Shown: in pieces, positions 11,716 through 22,735 of the stretch | Position numbering within the stretch: position 1 is the first letter of the stretch | How the letters are laid out: each line of letters starts with the position of its first letter | Origin: Macrotis lagotis | Taxonomy: Eukaryota; Chordata; Mammalia; Peramelemorphia; Peramelidae | Assembly: GCF_037893015.1 (NCBI RefSeq) | Contig: NC_133666.1 | Span: forward strand, 567,085,237-567,149,236 | Direction: 5' to 3' | Length of the DNA stretch: 64,000 nucleotides | The notes under the pieces: generated by a model | What the model was told of the DNA's origin: nothing | Seen by the model: only the letters and a program-made list of their open reading frames with translations | Database searches by the model: none | Translations under genes and position numbers: made by a program

Positions 11716-11861
11716 TGGGGCAGCCAAGTAGCACAGTGGACAGAGCACCAGCCCTGGGGCCAGGAGGCCCCAAGCCTACATCCCACCCCAGAGACCCAAC
11801 AACCACCCAGCCCCTTAGTCCCAGACCCAATCCCACAATCTTACAAAAAAAGTAAAAAAAG
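11716..11861 (+). mobile_element. C-rich variant of the WSINE1-type SINE
   Basis: The head 'ggggcagccaagtagcacag' and 'gagcaccagccctggggcca' follow the WSINE1 pattern, but the second half is C-rich ('cccaacaaccacccagcccc') instead of the usual 'ttaataattacctagctg' and 'gggcaagccac' blocks. A short duplication, aaaatgtg, at 11705-11712 and 11862-11869 supports a distinct insertion into the HAL1-like element. Confidence 0.65.
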
Positions 11862-12240
11862 AAAATGTGTTATATCTGACTATTCTCTCCCATGATTTAC
11901 CCTCTCCTCTATCACCTACATTGCACCCCCCCTCCACTCCCTCTGTTCCTTTTCTTTTTCTTCTAGATTTCCATACCCTATTGAGGATGTATACTCTTTC
12001 TTCTCTGATCCATTTCCACTGAAAATGAAGGCTCACTCTTCCCCCTCCCCTTCTCCCTTCTTCCATACCCCTGCAAAAGCTATTTCTTGACTCTTTTACA
12101 TGAAATACCTTAGCCTATTCTACCTCTCCTTTCTCTTTCTCCTTGTAAATTTCCCTTTCACTCATTAACTCCATTTTTACAATATATTATGCCTTCAAAT
12201 TCAGCTCTCTCATGAACCTTCTCCTTTATTAGAGCAGTTA

Positions 12241-12700
12241 GGAACATAAATATACTGCTTTCAATGAGTATATAAGCCTGGGAGCCCACACAGTCATGCT
12301 TATCTTTTCTCTAAGAGAGATGACAAAATGATAATCTTTTTTATTAATAATAATACTGGCATTATTAATAAAATGATTGCATTACTAAGAAATTATGTCT
12401 CAAACCTTTTTAAACACCACAAGAGATGGAACTTTATTGATTAGCCTATAAAGGAAAAGCTATTTCATTTTAGCTTTTAAATTGAAGTCACATTCATAAT
12501 CACATATGTCATACTACCATGTAATTTCAATGAACACATTGACGAAATTGAGAGGAAAGCCTTCAAAGTTATTTTTCTTCCACTGAGTCAAATATTTAAA
12601 AAAATATACACATTGGTCACATGAATTTGAAAATCTTTTGAATGAACACAGCAAACACGACTAAAGGAAAAAAGAAAAATGGCTAACATATATTTCTGAT
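12241..12700. other. Unassigned spacer
   Basis: No gene or named repeat recognised. It contains an AT-rich portion around 12330-12400. Confidence 0.4.
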
Positions 12701-12710
12701 AAGAGTTTCA

Positions 12711-12863
12711 GGTGGTGGCTAGGTGATGCAGTGGATAAAGCACCAGCCCTGGAGTCAGGAGTACCTGGGTTCAAATCTGGTCTCAAACACTTAATAATTA
12801 CCTAGCTGTGTGGCCTTGGGCAAGCCACTTAACCCCATTTGCCTTGCAAAAACCTAAAAAAAA
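12711..12863 (+). mobile_element. WSINE1-type SINE
   Basis: Head 'ggtggctaggtgatgcagtg', B-box-like 'gggttcaaatctggtct', and the block 'ggccttgggcaagccac' with a 'ccttgcaaaaacctaaaaa' tail. Flanked by an exact 10-bp duplication, aagagtttca, at 12701-12710 and 12864-12873. Confidence 0.9.
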
Positions 12864-12879
12864 AAGAGTTTCAGATCCA

Positions 12880-13475
12880 AGTTCTATAGACTACTAATAG
12901 AAATACATATAAAACCAAAAGTTAGTCACAAAGGTAAGCTTTTTTTTTAAAGAAAATGAGGAAAGTTCTCAAAAAAATTGAAAATTATGTCTCAAATCAT
13001 TGATAGAAATTCAAATCAAAACAACTAGAAATTTTTATCTCATATCCAGAAAATTAGCAATAATAGTATGTAGGAGTAGTAAAGGTTGAAGAAAACAAAC
13101 ACATTTTTGTATTGTTGGTAAATCTGTGAATTGGTCCAACTATCCCAAAAAGTAATTTTGAATTATGCAAAAGGAGTGACTAAAATACTTTTATCCTTTG
13201 ATCCAGAGCTTGTATTGTTGGCAAATATCCCAAGGAGATCAAAAAGAAATGTCATATATTCCATGATATTTATAGCAGCATTCTAGAAGCAAAAATATAG
13301 AAACAAAGCAGATGTCCATCAAATAGAAAATGACTAAATAATTTATAATACATGAATGTAATGGAATATTATTGTGAGAAAGAAAAGTGTATATTGAGTA
13401 TAAGAAGATATGAACTGGATACTACATGAAGTAAATAGGGAAATGAAGAACATGTTTATTTTTGTTGTTGATGAG
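12880..13475 (+). repeat. L1 ORF2 end and 3' UTR fragment
   Basis: Starts in the ORF2 C-terminal coding part ('caaatcattgatagaaattc'), then runs into the marsupial L1 3' UTR ('ccaaggagatcaaaaagaaa', 'catgaatgtaatggaatatt' near 13352). Heavily mutated. Confidence 0.65.
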
Positions 13476-13544
13476 GAATTGGGGGTCACCAAATAAAGAT
13501 TGTGAGTTGATGAAAGTCAATGAATTCACATACTTCCCTGGGAT

Positions 13545-13662
13545 TTGAAACTACTCAGGATTTACTGTAGATGACTGCAAAGTATATGGATTAAAAACTT
13601 TTCTTCTCTTAGAAAGGCAATATGCACTTAGAGGACAGGCTAAGTGAGGTTTGAGAGAGAGA

Positions 13663-13702
<40 letters not shown>

Positions 13703-14140
13703 GAGAATGAGAGAGAGAGAGAGAGAGAGAAAGGATAGTCATTAGGGCTGGCTTAGTCAGGCCACATGGCATAGGGGCCCATGTTTCTCTAGTAAGCCTA
13801 GGTCAGAAGCACATGACCTAAGAAAGAGAGAGAGAAATAGTCATTCTTGCAAGAGGATAGGGTCAAGAAGAGAGAGAAGAGGGGGGGCCCATACTTCTCT
13901 TCCAGATTTAAATGCATTTCTAGAGTGGGTTGGACAAAGGTGATGCTTGGGGAATAATCTATCACCTGGCTCCAGGTGTTCTCCAATAAGCAAGCTACAA
14001 CTGATCCTTTCTGTTCCAAGGTATGTGACTTCTAAATCTAACATGTCATTTCAAGGTCATGTAGCTGGAAACCGGAAGCTGGGGGTTGGGAATGAGGAGA
14101 TGGTACAAATTTTACATTTAACAATAGAACAATAAGAACA
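13545..14140 (+). repeat. Unidentified retroviral-like repeat, copy 1
   Basis: Related to 14800-15390. Both contain 'aggctaagt', then 'gtttgag' followed by a GA-rich run, then 'catggggcccatg'-type phrases, an 'aggagcacatg' or 'agaagcacatg' block, and 'tcccaaggt' or 'ttccaaggt' near the end. Copy 1 has an expanded (GA)n tract at 13655-13733. Composition resembles a retroviral leader or internal region, but I see no domain. Orientation is a guess. Confidence 0.4.
13655..13733. repeat. (GA)n microsatellite
   Basis: About 79 bp of GA dinucleotides with a few T interruptions. It gives the long Ser-Leu frames on the opposite strand (13551-13772), which are not genes. Confidence 0.95.
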
Positions 14141-14149
14141 ATATAAAGG

Positions 14150-14480
14150 ATTACAATGTTTGTTTCTAATTATAAATCTGTATTTATCCATAATAACAAG
14201 TTTGACATTTTAAAAGCCCAAGAATATTGCTTCTGGATTTATTAATTGTAACATTAAAAAAAGATGTCAGTACCAAAGAAAAATCATGGGGTAGGCTTCA
14301 CAGGTTACATGCCCTTGGAAGAATGGGTATTCCCGAAAATGGCAATGAACTCTGATTGGTTAATAATTGAGAAGAATAAATAGTATGAGAGGTGGAACCA
14401 TTCTAATGAAGACCTGGAGCATAATAAATTTGTGTCATTTATTTCTAAGTTTCCCAGTCTTGAACAATCTAATAATCAAA
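14150..14480 (+). repeat. Possible LTR
   Basis: Features in LTR-like order: 'tctgattggtta' (CCAAT type, reversed) at about 14350, 'gaataaatagtatgag' (TATA-like) near 14375, and 'gcataataaatttgtgtcat' (AATAAA) near 14420. It lies between the two related repeat copies. No target duplication was found and the ends are uncertain. Confidence 0.3.
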
Positions 14481-14799
14481 GCATTTATTCCCACTCAAAT
14501 CTAAGAACTACCCAATGGGCAGGAATTCACTTAGATAAGATGGTCTAGGCTGGTCTTTGCACAAGAAAACAGGCCAGATTAAAAGCCTGGATCTCATCCA
14601 AAACTGGCATCAATTATCCTTTCTCCTAAAATAACAAAATAAATGCAATGATATAAATTACAAACTAGGGCCCAAATATCCCTGAATCAGAAAGAGTCTG
14701 TGTGGATCCATAGATATATTATCAAACTGTTTTGATAATTTAGTTAGTATTGTTGAACTGTTTTTCTTTTTATTTTGGTAATATGGCTCTCTGGGACTG

Positions 14800-15390
14800 G
14801 GTGTGTTACTGATGGAAGATTTTAACACTGAAAAGGTGAAAGAATTTGAGCTCTCTTGGATGTTAAAACTGCTCAAGATTATAGCAATAGGCTAAGTAAA
14901 GTTTGAGTGAGAGAGAGAGTGACAGAGACATTGAGAAAAAGCCCCAACCATGTGGCATGGGGGCCCATGGTGAACCACCAGGAATCAGCATAGGAGCACA
15001 TGGTCTTGGAGAGAAAGAGAGATGTAGACATCCCATAGGAACAGAAGACAGAATCAAGAAGAAGAGAAAGGGTGAGATAGAGTCCAGAAGGGCCAGTGCT
15101 TCCTGTTAAATACCTATTCTACAGTAGGAGTGGTTTTGCACCTTGGAGCAGATATTCTCCTATGGAAGGCTACATCCTGGTCCTTCCTGTCCCAAGGTTA
15201 AGTGGAAATGAAAATAGGAGATAAGATACAAACAACTGGGATCAAAGGAAGACAGGATACAATCAACCGGAGTCAGTTTATATCTCAAGAACAAACAGCC
15301 TTCCATAATTACAAGATTTTAACAGCATTAAAAGATTACAGATTTTGTTTCTGCTACATTCATAATTCTCTACATCAGGAGGAAGGAATA
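14800..15390 (+). repeat. Unidentified retroviral-like repeat, copy 2
   Basis: Second copy of the repeat at 13545-14140, with a much shorter GA-rich run (14905-14925). The preceding sequence also matches between copies ('gaaactactcagga' beside 'aaactgctcaagatt'). I see no protein domain. Confidence 0.4.
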
Positions 15391-16080
15391 ATTGGGAAAT
15401 AGAAATGTGAAAAGATCAAGATTTTATTTTCTTAATTGAAGCAATCCAATCTGACTTATTTCAATAAAGAGAAGTAGATGGAAAGTTCATTGATACAATT
15501 TCATTCAGAAATTCATATAAACTAATATTGGGGAAGTTTCTATGTTCTCACAAATGAAGTGAAAAATTTAGACAAGATCTTGTGTGCTTTTATTTTTATG
15601 GTTAAGCTTTATATGTGTTATGTATATGTGAGTATATATATATATTTATACATATACATACACATATGTTAGTCATTTCTGAATATATTTTTACCTCCTT
15701 CCATAACTAAAATAACTTATAAAAAACAGCAAAATCATTGGGCAAGTTGATTTCATCATCTAATATCGTACATCATGAAACTAACCTGTAACTTTCTTGC
15801 CAACAAAATGAGAAAAGGTCCATTTCCCTATTTTCCTAACTTGTTCTTTGTAATTAGAATCCTACTTGTTCCTTTCATTTACATTTCTGGTGTGATTTGA
15901 ACAGTTTATGTTGCACCCCACCCACTGATACTAGAATGATATAGAGATAAATAGCCTAACAGCAATGTGCATAGATAGAATTTAAATAGACTGAAGCTGT
16001 AAATAAGGCTATAGTGGGAGGAAAAAAGAAAAGGTTGTAAAATATACAATTAGGAAGAATATTAGTTGAAATTTGTTCTA
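15391..16080. other. Unassigned AT-rich spacer
   Basis: No gene or named repeat. An imperfect TA/CA microsatellite lies at about 15605-15668. Confidence 0.45.
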
Positions 16081-16593
16081 TAATTAATCTGTTCCCTCTG
16101 CATTGACCAGGTGAAGTAGTTAACTTCTGAGCTGACCTTACTTCAACACATCCTCAATCAAAGTATCTGGCCCCTACCTACTTAGCTAGCACTTTCTCTT
16201 GTGCCTGGAAGGTGGGGATTTATCCCCAAAACAATGTATCACTGCCAGAACCTCAAAGGATTAAGTCTTTGAGCTATAGTTCCTTATCTACCTGTTCTTC
16301 CTTAATTACTTTCTTTGGGGCCTTGTAAAAACTCACCTCTCCTCAGTTGGGTTGCTTCCTTTAGGTCAGCCTGCCCTTGGGGAAGACAATCCCCGCCCCC
16401 CCCCCCCAAATACTCTCTCATGTCCCATCTCCTTCTTTACTATTTATCCCTTGATGGTCTCCTTCTGGGCAGCCAGGCCACTCTTGGGATGATCTTCAAA
16501 TAAACCCTATATCTTTTCCTAATTCCTTATTTCCTGTTGGTGGTACCTGCGCCTGTTGCTGCTACTAATCTCCCTTAGCTTTTGCTAATCACA
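16080..16593 (+). repeat. Possible LTR (+)
   Basis: Looks like a gammaretrovirus-type LTR: a GC-richer body, 'gtcagcctgcccttggggaa' near 16365, AATAAA at about 16500 ('caaataaaccctatatcttt'), and a possible 3' end ...AATCACA at 16593. No partner LTR and no convincing target duplication. A C-run at 16393-16406 is present. Confidence 0.35.
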
Positions 16594-16739
16594 GAAATAT
16601 GTAAATAAACCTTTTTTGTCCCTAAATATTTCTGGAACCCTTGAAACATTTAGCTAGCCACATTTTCTGGCAGAATTAGGTCAAATAATTCATTTGATAA
16701 TAGACAATGTCAAACTAAGTTGGTTTCAGATAGATACTG

Positions 16740-18660
16740 CTTATTATTCTAAGGAACAGTCCATTTATTCCTACACTCTCTAATGTTTTTAATAGGAATA
16801 GGTGCTGTATTTTGTCAAAAGCTTTTTCAGCATCTATTGATATAATCATATAATTTCTGATAGTATAATTCATTATATCAAAAACAAACCTAACAGTTTT
16901 CCTAATATTGAATCAGCCCTGCATTCCTGGGATAAATCCTATTTGGTCATAATGTATTATCCTAGTGATAATTTGTAATCATTTTGCTGAGATTTTATTT
17001 AAGATTTTTGCATCTATATTCATCAGGGAGATAGGTCTATAATTTTCTTTCTCTGTTTTAACTCTTTCTGATTTCGGTATCAGCACCATAGAGTACCATT
17101 TTCACTTATTTTTCCAAAGAATTTATATAGAATTGGAACCAATTGTTCTTTAAATGTTTGATAGAATTCACTTGTGAATCCATCAGGCCCTGGAGATTTT
17201 TTTCTTAGGGAGTTCAATGATAGCTTGTTGGATTTCTTTTTCTGAGATAGGGTTGTTTATGTATTTAATCTCTTCTTCAGTTAACTTGGGCAACTTATAT
17301 TTTTGTAAATATTCATTCATTTCACTTAGATTGACAAATTTATTGGCATAGAGTTAGGCAAAATAATTCCAAATTGTTACTTTAATTTCTTCCTCATTGG
17401 TGGTGAGTTCATCTTCTTCATTTATGACTCTTGTCAATTGGTTTTTTCTTTCTTTTTTTAATCAAATTGACCAGAGGTTTATCAATTTTATTCTTTTTTT
17501 TCATAAAATCAATTCTTGGTTTTATTTATTAATTCAGTAGTTTTTTTGCTTTTGATTTTTTAAATTTCTCCCTTAATTTTTACTAATTTGGTATTTAATT
17601 GGGAGTTTTTAATTTGTTCTTTCTCTAATTTTTTTAGTTGCATATTTAGTTCATTGATTTCCTCTTTCTCTAATTTATTCATGTAAGCATTTAAAGATAT
17701 AATATATCCTCTGACAGCCACTTTGAGTGAATCCCATAGGTTTTGGTATGTTGTTTCATTATTGTCATTATCTAGGATGAACTATTTAATTCTTTTTATA
17801 ATTTTTGTTTGATCCACTCATTTTTAAAAATGATGTTATTTAGTTTCCAAATAGTTTTGTGTCTATATCTCCCTGGCCCAATATTGCATATGATTTTTAT
17901 TGCATCATGATCTGAGAAAGATGTATTCACTATTTCTGCCTTTCTGCAATTGATCATTACATTTTTATGTCCTAGTACATGGTCAATTTTTGTGTAAGTG
18001 CCATGAACTTCAGAAAAAAAAGTATATTACTTTCCATCCCTGTTCAATTTCCTCCATAAGTCTATCATATCTCATTTTTCTAACAATCTATTTATCTCCC
18101 TAACTTCTTTCTTGTTTATTTTATGATTAGATTTATCTAAATATGATAGCAGGAGATTGAGGTCTCCCAGCAATAGAGTTCTGCTGTCTATGTCTTCCTG
18201 TAGTTCTTTCAGCTTCTCCTCTAAGAATCTGGATGCTATCCCACTGGGTGCATACAAATTCAGTATTGAAATCATTTTATTGTCTATGAATAAAATGATT
18301 TCAATAGTTTTAGGTGGATAAAGTTTCCTTTTAGGAGGATATATAGTTTCCTTCCTTATCTCTTCTAATGCCATCTATTTTTTGCAGCTCCTTTGTCTGA
18401 GATAAAGATTGCTACCCCTGCTTTTTTCACTTCAGCTGAAGTAAAATATATTTTGCTCCAACCTTTTACCTTTATGTATCTCTCTTCTTCAAGTGAGTTT
18501 CTTGTAAGCAGCATATTGTAGGATTTTGGTTTTTAATCCACTCTACTATTCGCTTATGTTTTAAGGGAGAGTTCATCCCATTCACATTCAAAGTTATAAT
18601 TATTCTTTGTTGCCCTCCCTGCTATCTTCCTTCTGTTTGTATTTTCCTCTTTTTCTCCTT
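16740..18660 (-). pseudogene. L1 ORF2 remnant (endonuclease and start of RT)
   Basis: The APE-like endonuclease is recognisable on the - strand: 'LNVNGMNSPLKHKRIVEWI', the catalytic QETH motif at about 18494-18513, and further on 'NLYAPSGIA' and 'LLLGDLNLLLSYLDKS' (within 18072-18374), equivalent to the GDFN block. Toward 16750 the sequence corresponds to the reverse transcriptase region, with several frameshifts and stops. ORF2p normally nicks target DNA and reverse-transcribes L1 RNA. This copy is dead. Confidence 0.8.
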
Positions 18661-18877
18661 CATCCAGATTCTCCAGTATTTTGTTTCTGAATACTGCCAT
18701 CTTCAGTGTGTTTGCCTTCCTATATCCACCCCCTTCCCTTTATTTCCCCTTTCCTATTTTACCTTTTTCTTTCCCTTCCTTCTGTTAATTCCTCTTTTTC
18801 TTCCCCTCCCTGTCTCCATCCTCCCTCCCCTTTTACCCTTTTAATACTTGAAAGGTAAGATGTTTCTTAAGTTAATT

Positions 18878-18879
<2 letters not shown>

Positions 18880-18919
<40 letters not shown>
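18880..18919. repeat. (TG)n microsatellite in the L1 spacer
   Basis: Twenty uninterrupted TG units within the antisense inter-ORF spacer of the L1. Probably polymorphic. Confidence 0.95.
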
Positions 18920-18921
<2 letters not shown>

Positions 18922-19130
18922 GTTAACTTTAAGCTAAGTCTGATGAGAGGAAGATTCAGGTTTTTCCTCATCTCCTCCCTCCTTCCCCTCTATTACCATA
19001 GGTATTTTGTAGCTCTTAATGTAATGAGATTTACCCCATTCATTCCCCTCCATCCTCCTGTCTCCTTCCTGTCCCCTTTTTTGAGGAGGTAGTGTTTTTA
19101 AATCATTCTATCTGAGTCACAGAAAATCAT

Positions 19131-19380
19131 GAGTATCCATCACTGCTGGTAAAGTATATACTCTCTAATAGAGTTACAATTCTCGATAGTTATTAGTCTT
19201 TCTCCCAAGTAGGGATATAGCTAGTTTCATCCCATTGGATAGCAGTCTCATGGATAAGTCATGAGTTTCCATCATTTCTGGCTAAGTATATTGTCTCTGA
19301 TAGAGTTACAATTCTCAAGAGTTATGAGAATCTTTTTCCCATGCTGGGATATAGACAGTTTCATCTTACTGGATAGCAGT
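19131..19380. repeat. 132-bp tandem duplication in the L1 inter-ORF spacer
   Basis: Two copies start at 19131 ('gagtatccatcactgctgg') and 19263 ('gagtttccatcatttctgg'). Both contain 'gagttacaattctc', 'gggatata', and 'ggatagcag' in the same order. They are about 80 percent alike by eye, so the duplication is old or belongs to the L1 subfamily. Confidence 0.75.
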
Positions 19381-19439
19381 TTTTTTTCCTTTACCCCCCC
19401 CCCCCCCCCATTTTAACCTTTTCATATGTCTCTTGAACT

Positions 19440-20290
19440 CCCTGGTTGATGTCCAAATTTTCTATTTAGCTCTGGTCTTTTCATCAGGAATTGTTGAAAG
19501 GCTCCCATTTTGTTAAATGGCTATCTTTACCCCTGGAAGAAAAGGCTCAGTTTTGCCGTATAGTGGATTCTTGGCTGCATTCTAAGCTCCCTTGATCTTT
19601 GGAATATCTCATTCCAGGCTCTTTTATCCCTTATTGTTGATGCAGCCAGGTCCTGCTAATCCTTCCTGTGTCTCCTTGGTATTTAAATTGTTTCTTTTCT
19701 GGCTACTTGCAGGATTTTTTCTTTTATCTGATAGTTTCCTTGATGTTTTCATTTTAGTATCTCTTTCCAGAGGGGATCAATGTATTCTTTCAATAACTAT
19801 TTTGCCCTCTGGTACCATGATATCAGGGCAATTTTCCATCACTAGATGCTGTAATATTAAATCCAGGTTTTTTTTTTCTCTTCAATGTTTTCAGGAAGAC
19901 CTATAATTCTCAGGTTGCCCCTTCTTGATCTATTCTTACAGTGTGGTTTTGCTGATGAGATATTTTACATTTTCTTCTAATTTTTCAATTTTTGGTTTTG
20001 TTTAACAGATGCTTGCTGTCTTGTGAAGTCATTAGTTTCCACAGACTCTGTTCTTTTTATTAAGAGAAGAATTTTCTTCATTTACCTTTTGCAACTCCTT
20101 TTCCAATTGGTCAATTCTATTTTTGAAAGAGTTTTCCATTTGACCAATTGAGGTTTTGTGAGAATTGTTTTCTTGTTGCAAGGTGTTAATTTTCTCTTCC
20201 AAATTTTCCAATTGATATTTAAACTCCTTCCTTATTTCTTCAAGGAAGTCTTTCTGTGCTGGAGACCTAGGCATATTCTCCTCAGAGGTT
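19440..20290 (-). pseudogene. L1 ORF1 remnant
   Basis: An 80-residue open stretch at 20032-20274 (-) begins Met-Pro-Arg-Ser and has strong heptad character with many Glu, Lys, Asn and Gln (for example NLEEKINTLQQENN), as in the L1 ORF1 coiled coil. The C-terminal RNA-binding half continues to about 19440 with frame breaks. Confidence 0.7.
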
Positions 20291-21269
20291 CTAGGTCTCT
20301 CTGAGTTAGTGTCTTTTCCATCTAAGAATTTTTATATGGACCCTCCTTTTTACTGGCTTTTCTTCATTATCCTAAGACCTTGTATTGGGGAGAGGCTGGT
20401 TCCCAGAGGTTTGTGTTGGGATCCCTTAGAGGTTTTGCTCACTGACTGTAATATCTCCAGACAGCCAATAGGGGGTGATTGTTGCTTTCTCTGGAGTGTC
20501 TGTGACCTTGATTGAGGCCCTCTCCCTTGGCCTGGAGGGAGTGGTTGAGGCTGTTGAATACTTTTATCTTTGATCAAAGGTGGGCTATACCCTGGGGTGA
20601 AGTAGTCAATCTCCCTGTTCACAGTTGAGGTGGTTCTGCTGCTCACACCTTAACCTGGGGTAGAAGGTGGGTTGTAATTGTGTTTGTTCTAGGAAGAGCC
20701 TTCAGCAGAAATGAAGAGTTCCTCTGGACCAGAGGGGCGCAGGGATTGTTGTCTGCAGCTTTCCTGCACCAGAACTCTCCCTCCATCCCTGCCCACAAGC
20801 TCCAGACAGTCATCACCATAACCAGTGCCTCTGCTCCCTAGTTGACCCAATCCCCCATGGTGGACCAGGCTATAACCACCATTGATAAAACCAGTCAGGT
20901 TCTCAGGCCCTCAGACTTCCAGGCTCCAGCCCATTGCTAATCAGGCTAATCCGAGGCTAATCCAGGCTCCCACCAGTCGCGTGCTCCCAGCAGAGTCCAC
21001 CCTCTGCACCTGGACTTACCCAGAATCTCAGAAAACAAATCCTGAGGTAGATGTTCTTCTCCTACCTTTTCCTTCTGGGTTTTGTAGATTGGATTTCTGT
21101 TAAGAAGTTTGTTTCATATTATATATGAGGGGAAGATCAGGAGACTTTAGGACTGTGCCTGTCTTCTCTCCACCCACCATCTTGGCTTGAAGTCTCGAAG
21201 CTGTTTCTTCTTTGCTTAAATTTACTATTTTCTTTAAAATTTACCTTCTTGGCAATTAACTCATACAGG

Positions 21270-21402
21270 AGATAGAGCACCAGCCCTAGAGTCAGGAGGA
21301 CCTGAGTTCAAATTTGAACTTTGATACTTACAAACTGTGTGACTTTGGGCAAGTCACTTAATCCCATACTCTTTTAAAACCGAAAAAACAAACAAACAAA
21401 AA
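21270..21402 (+). mobile_element. WSINE1-type SINE, 5'-truncated
   Basis: Starts inside the head ('gatagagcaccagccctaga'), with 'gagttcaaatttgaac', then 'gggcaagtcacttaatccc' and an A-rich tail with (AAAC)n. The first 20 or so bases of the element are missing. Confidence 0.75.
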
Positions 21403-21911
21403 AGCCATCTTGCCTTCTTTGCTTTGCTAAGAAACTTAATTTGTGAATTTTTTGCAATCTGTGAACCTTGTACAATATTCTTTAACTCAAAATTTAAGAC
21501 TTCTCACCCTCCTGAGTCAGAAAGCCTGGTGAATTTGTCACGTAAAAGAACAACAATGTTTCTAGGATGTCCCTACCCCTCCAGCCTGATGTCAGCTGCA
21601 GAACAATTCATTACATCACTAGAAGTACATCAATGTGTCTCATTTCCTATAATCCCTTAGATATTTTTTCATTCATTTTAAAAAATTTTAATAATTTGCT
21701 AGTTTTGAATTCAATCCTCAGAAGTTTTTTTGTGTTTAAATTTTACTTATTAGTCATTTAGAACAATCCTAATTACAGTTGTTAATTATTTATAATTGTT
21801 TTGAGAACTGTTCATCTCTTTTATTCATTGGGAAGTGACTCAGTCTTACATATTTGTGTTTATTTGTCATATCAAACCTTTACTGAAGAAATCTAACAGT
21901 TCTTTAACACA
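21403..21911. other. Unassigned AT-rich spacer
   Basis: No gene or named repeat recognised. Confidence 0.4.
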
Positions 21912-22072
21912 TTTTTTTAGGTTTGTTTTTTTTTTTGGCAAGGCAGATGGGGTTAAGTGGCTTGCCCAAGGCCACACAGCTAGGTGATTATTAAGTGTCT
22001 GAGAATGGATTTGAACCCAGGTACTCCTGACTCCAGGGCCGGTGCTTTATCCACTGCGCCACCTAGCCGCCC
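21912..22072 (-). mobile_element. WSINE1-type SINE
   Basis: T-rich tail, 'ggcttgcccaaggccacaca', 'gatttgaacccaggtactcc', and the head ending 'ccactgcgccacctagccgc'. It retains CpGs in the head, which suggests a fairly young copy. Confidence 0.85.
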
Positions 22073-22084
22073 ACCCCTACTATC

Positions 22085-22720
22085 TCTTTTGCAGTTAGAA
22101 ACTCCCCTCTACAATCCCTCTCCCAAGTGGTGTGCTGTTAGAAACATTAGCTAAAAACACTCCAAACATGAAATGTGATTAGCAACACCCTGTCCCCTCA
22201 TTGTCTGGAGATGAAGTTTAATCACTCTCCCATCTTTTGTGGGTTTTTTTTTTTTTAGTTTTTGCAAGGCAATGGGGTTAAGTGGCTTGCCCAAGGCCAC
22301 ATAGCTAAGTAATTAAGCAGGATATGAATTCAAGTATTCTTGACTCCAGACCTGTATCCACTTCACAACCTAGCTGCCCTCTCCCATAGTTTTTGAAGTA
22401 AGGGACTTTCTCTTGACAGAACAAGTATGGTTGCACTCCTACCTAATTGGTAGCTACCTTTGTGATGTTCCTCCCCCCTTAATAAATGCAAACCCATGCT
22501 TCCCCCATCATGCAGTTGCTGTTCAGTAACTAGAGCAGGACACTCCCCATCCAAGTCTCCAGCTCCTCCCCAGAACTTCTATCCCCAACTTCCTCTTTCA
22601 AATCCATAAAATTCTATTACTCCTAAACTCAGTCAACCAACTAGAACATCACTGGGGTCCACCTTTTGCTTTTTCAGATCAATAAAAACATCCCTCACTG
22701 AGACTTGGACTCTCAGGTAA
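22085..22720 (+). repeat. Possible LTR split by a SINE
   Basis: C- and T-rich body with 'aataaatgcaaacccatgct' near 22480 and 'atcaataaaaacatccctca' near 22677 (polyadenylation-type hexamers), ending near 'ggactctca'. A SINE interrupts it at 22234-22378. No paired LTR or target duplication was found. Confidence 0.3.
22234..22378 (-). mobile_element. WSINE1-type SINE
   Basis: Full antisense SINE with an exact 9-bp duplication, ctctcccat, at 22225-22233 and 22379-22387. Internal deletions shorten the 'attattaagtgtctgag' block. Confidence 0.85.
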
Positions 22721-22735
22721 TTCTTACCACTGAAC

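Larger units (their letters stand above)
9343..12240 (-). mobile_element. Second HAL1-like copy, 3' part, split by a provirus
   Basis: 9343-9525 and 11554-12240 are the two halves of one antisense HAL1-like 3' region. The left half matches 5850-6000 ('gtaagcataatccccctacc', 'tagtctgtgttc'). The right half resumes at 'ggatcacattctttatcata' exactly where the 5.8-kb copy has 'ggacagcattatttatcata'. Between them is a provirus (9526-11553), and a SINE lies at 11716-11861. The element is 5'-truncated near 12240. Confidence 0.75.
16740..21195 (-). mobile_element. LINE-1 (-), 5' part of the element
   Basis: Read on the - strand: 5' end at about 21195 ('aagccaagatggtgggtgg'), 5' UTR to about 20290, ORF1 remnant 19440-20290, a long inter-ORF spacer 18660-19440, then ORF2 from about 18660 down to the reverse transcriptase region, stopping near 16740. 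The rest of ORF2 and the 3' UTR are absent, so this is a 3'-truncated copy, which is unusual because L1 copies are normally 5'-truncated. A deletion or rearrangement is likely. Confidence 0.8.

Noticed and set aside
13551..13772. Ser-Leu repeat frame opposite the (GA)n tract
   Set aside because: Translation of a microsatellite.
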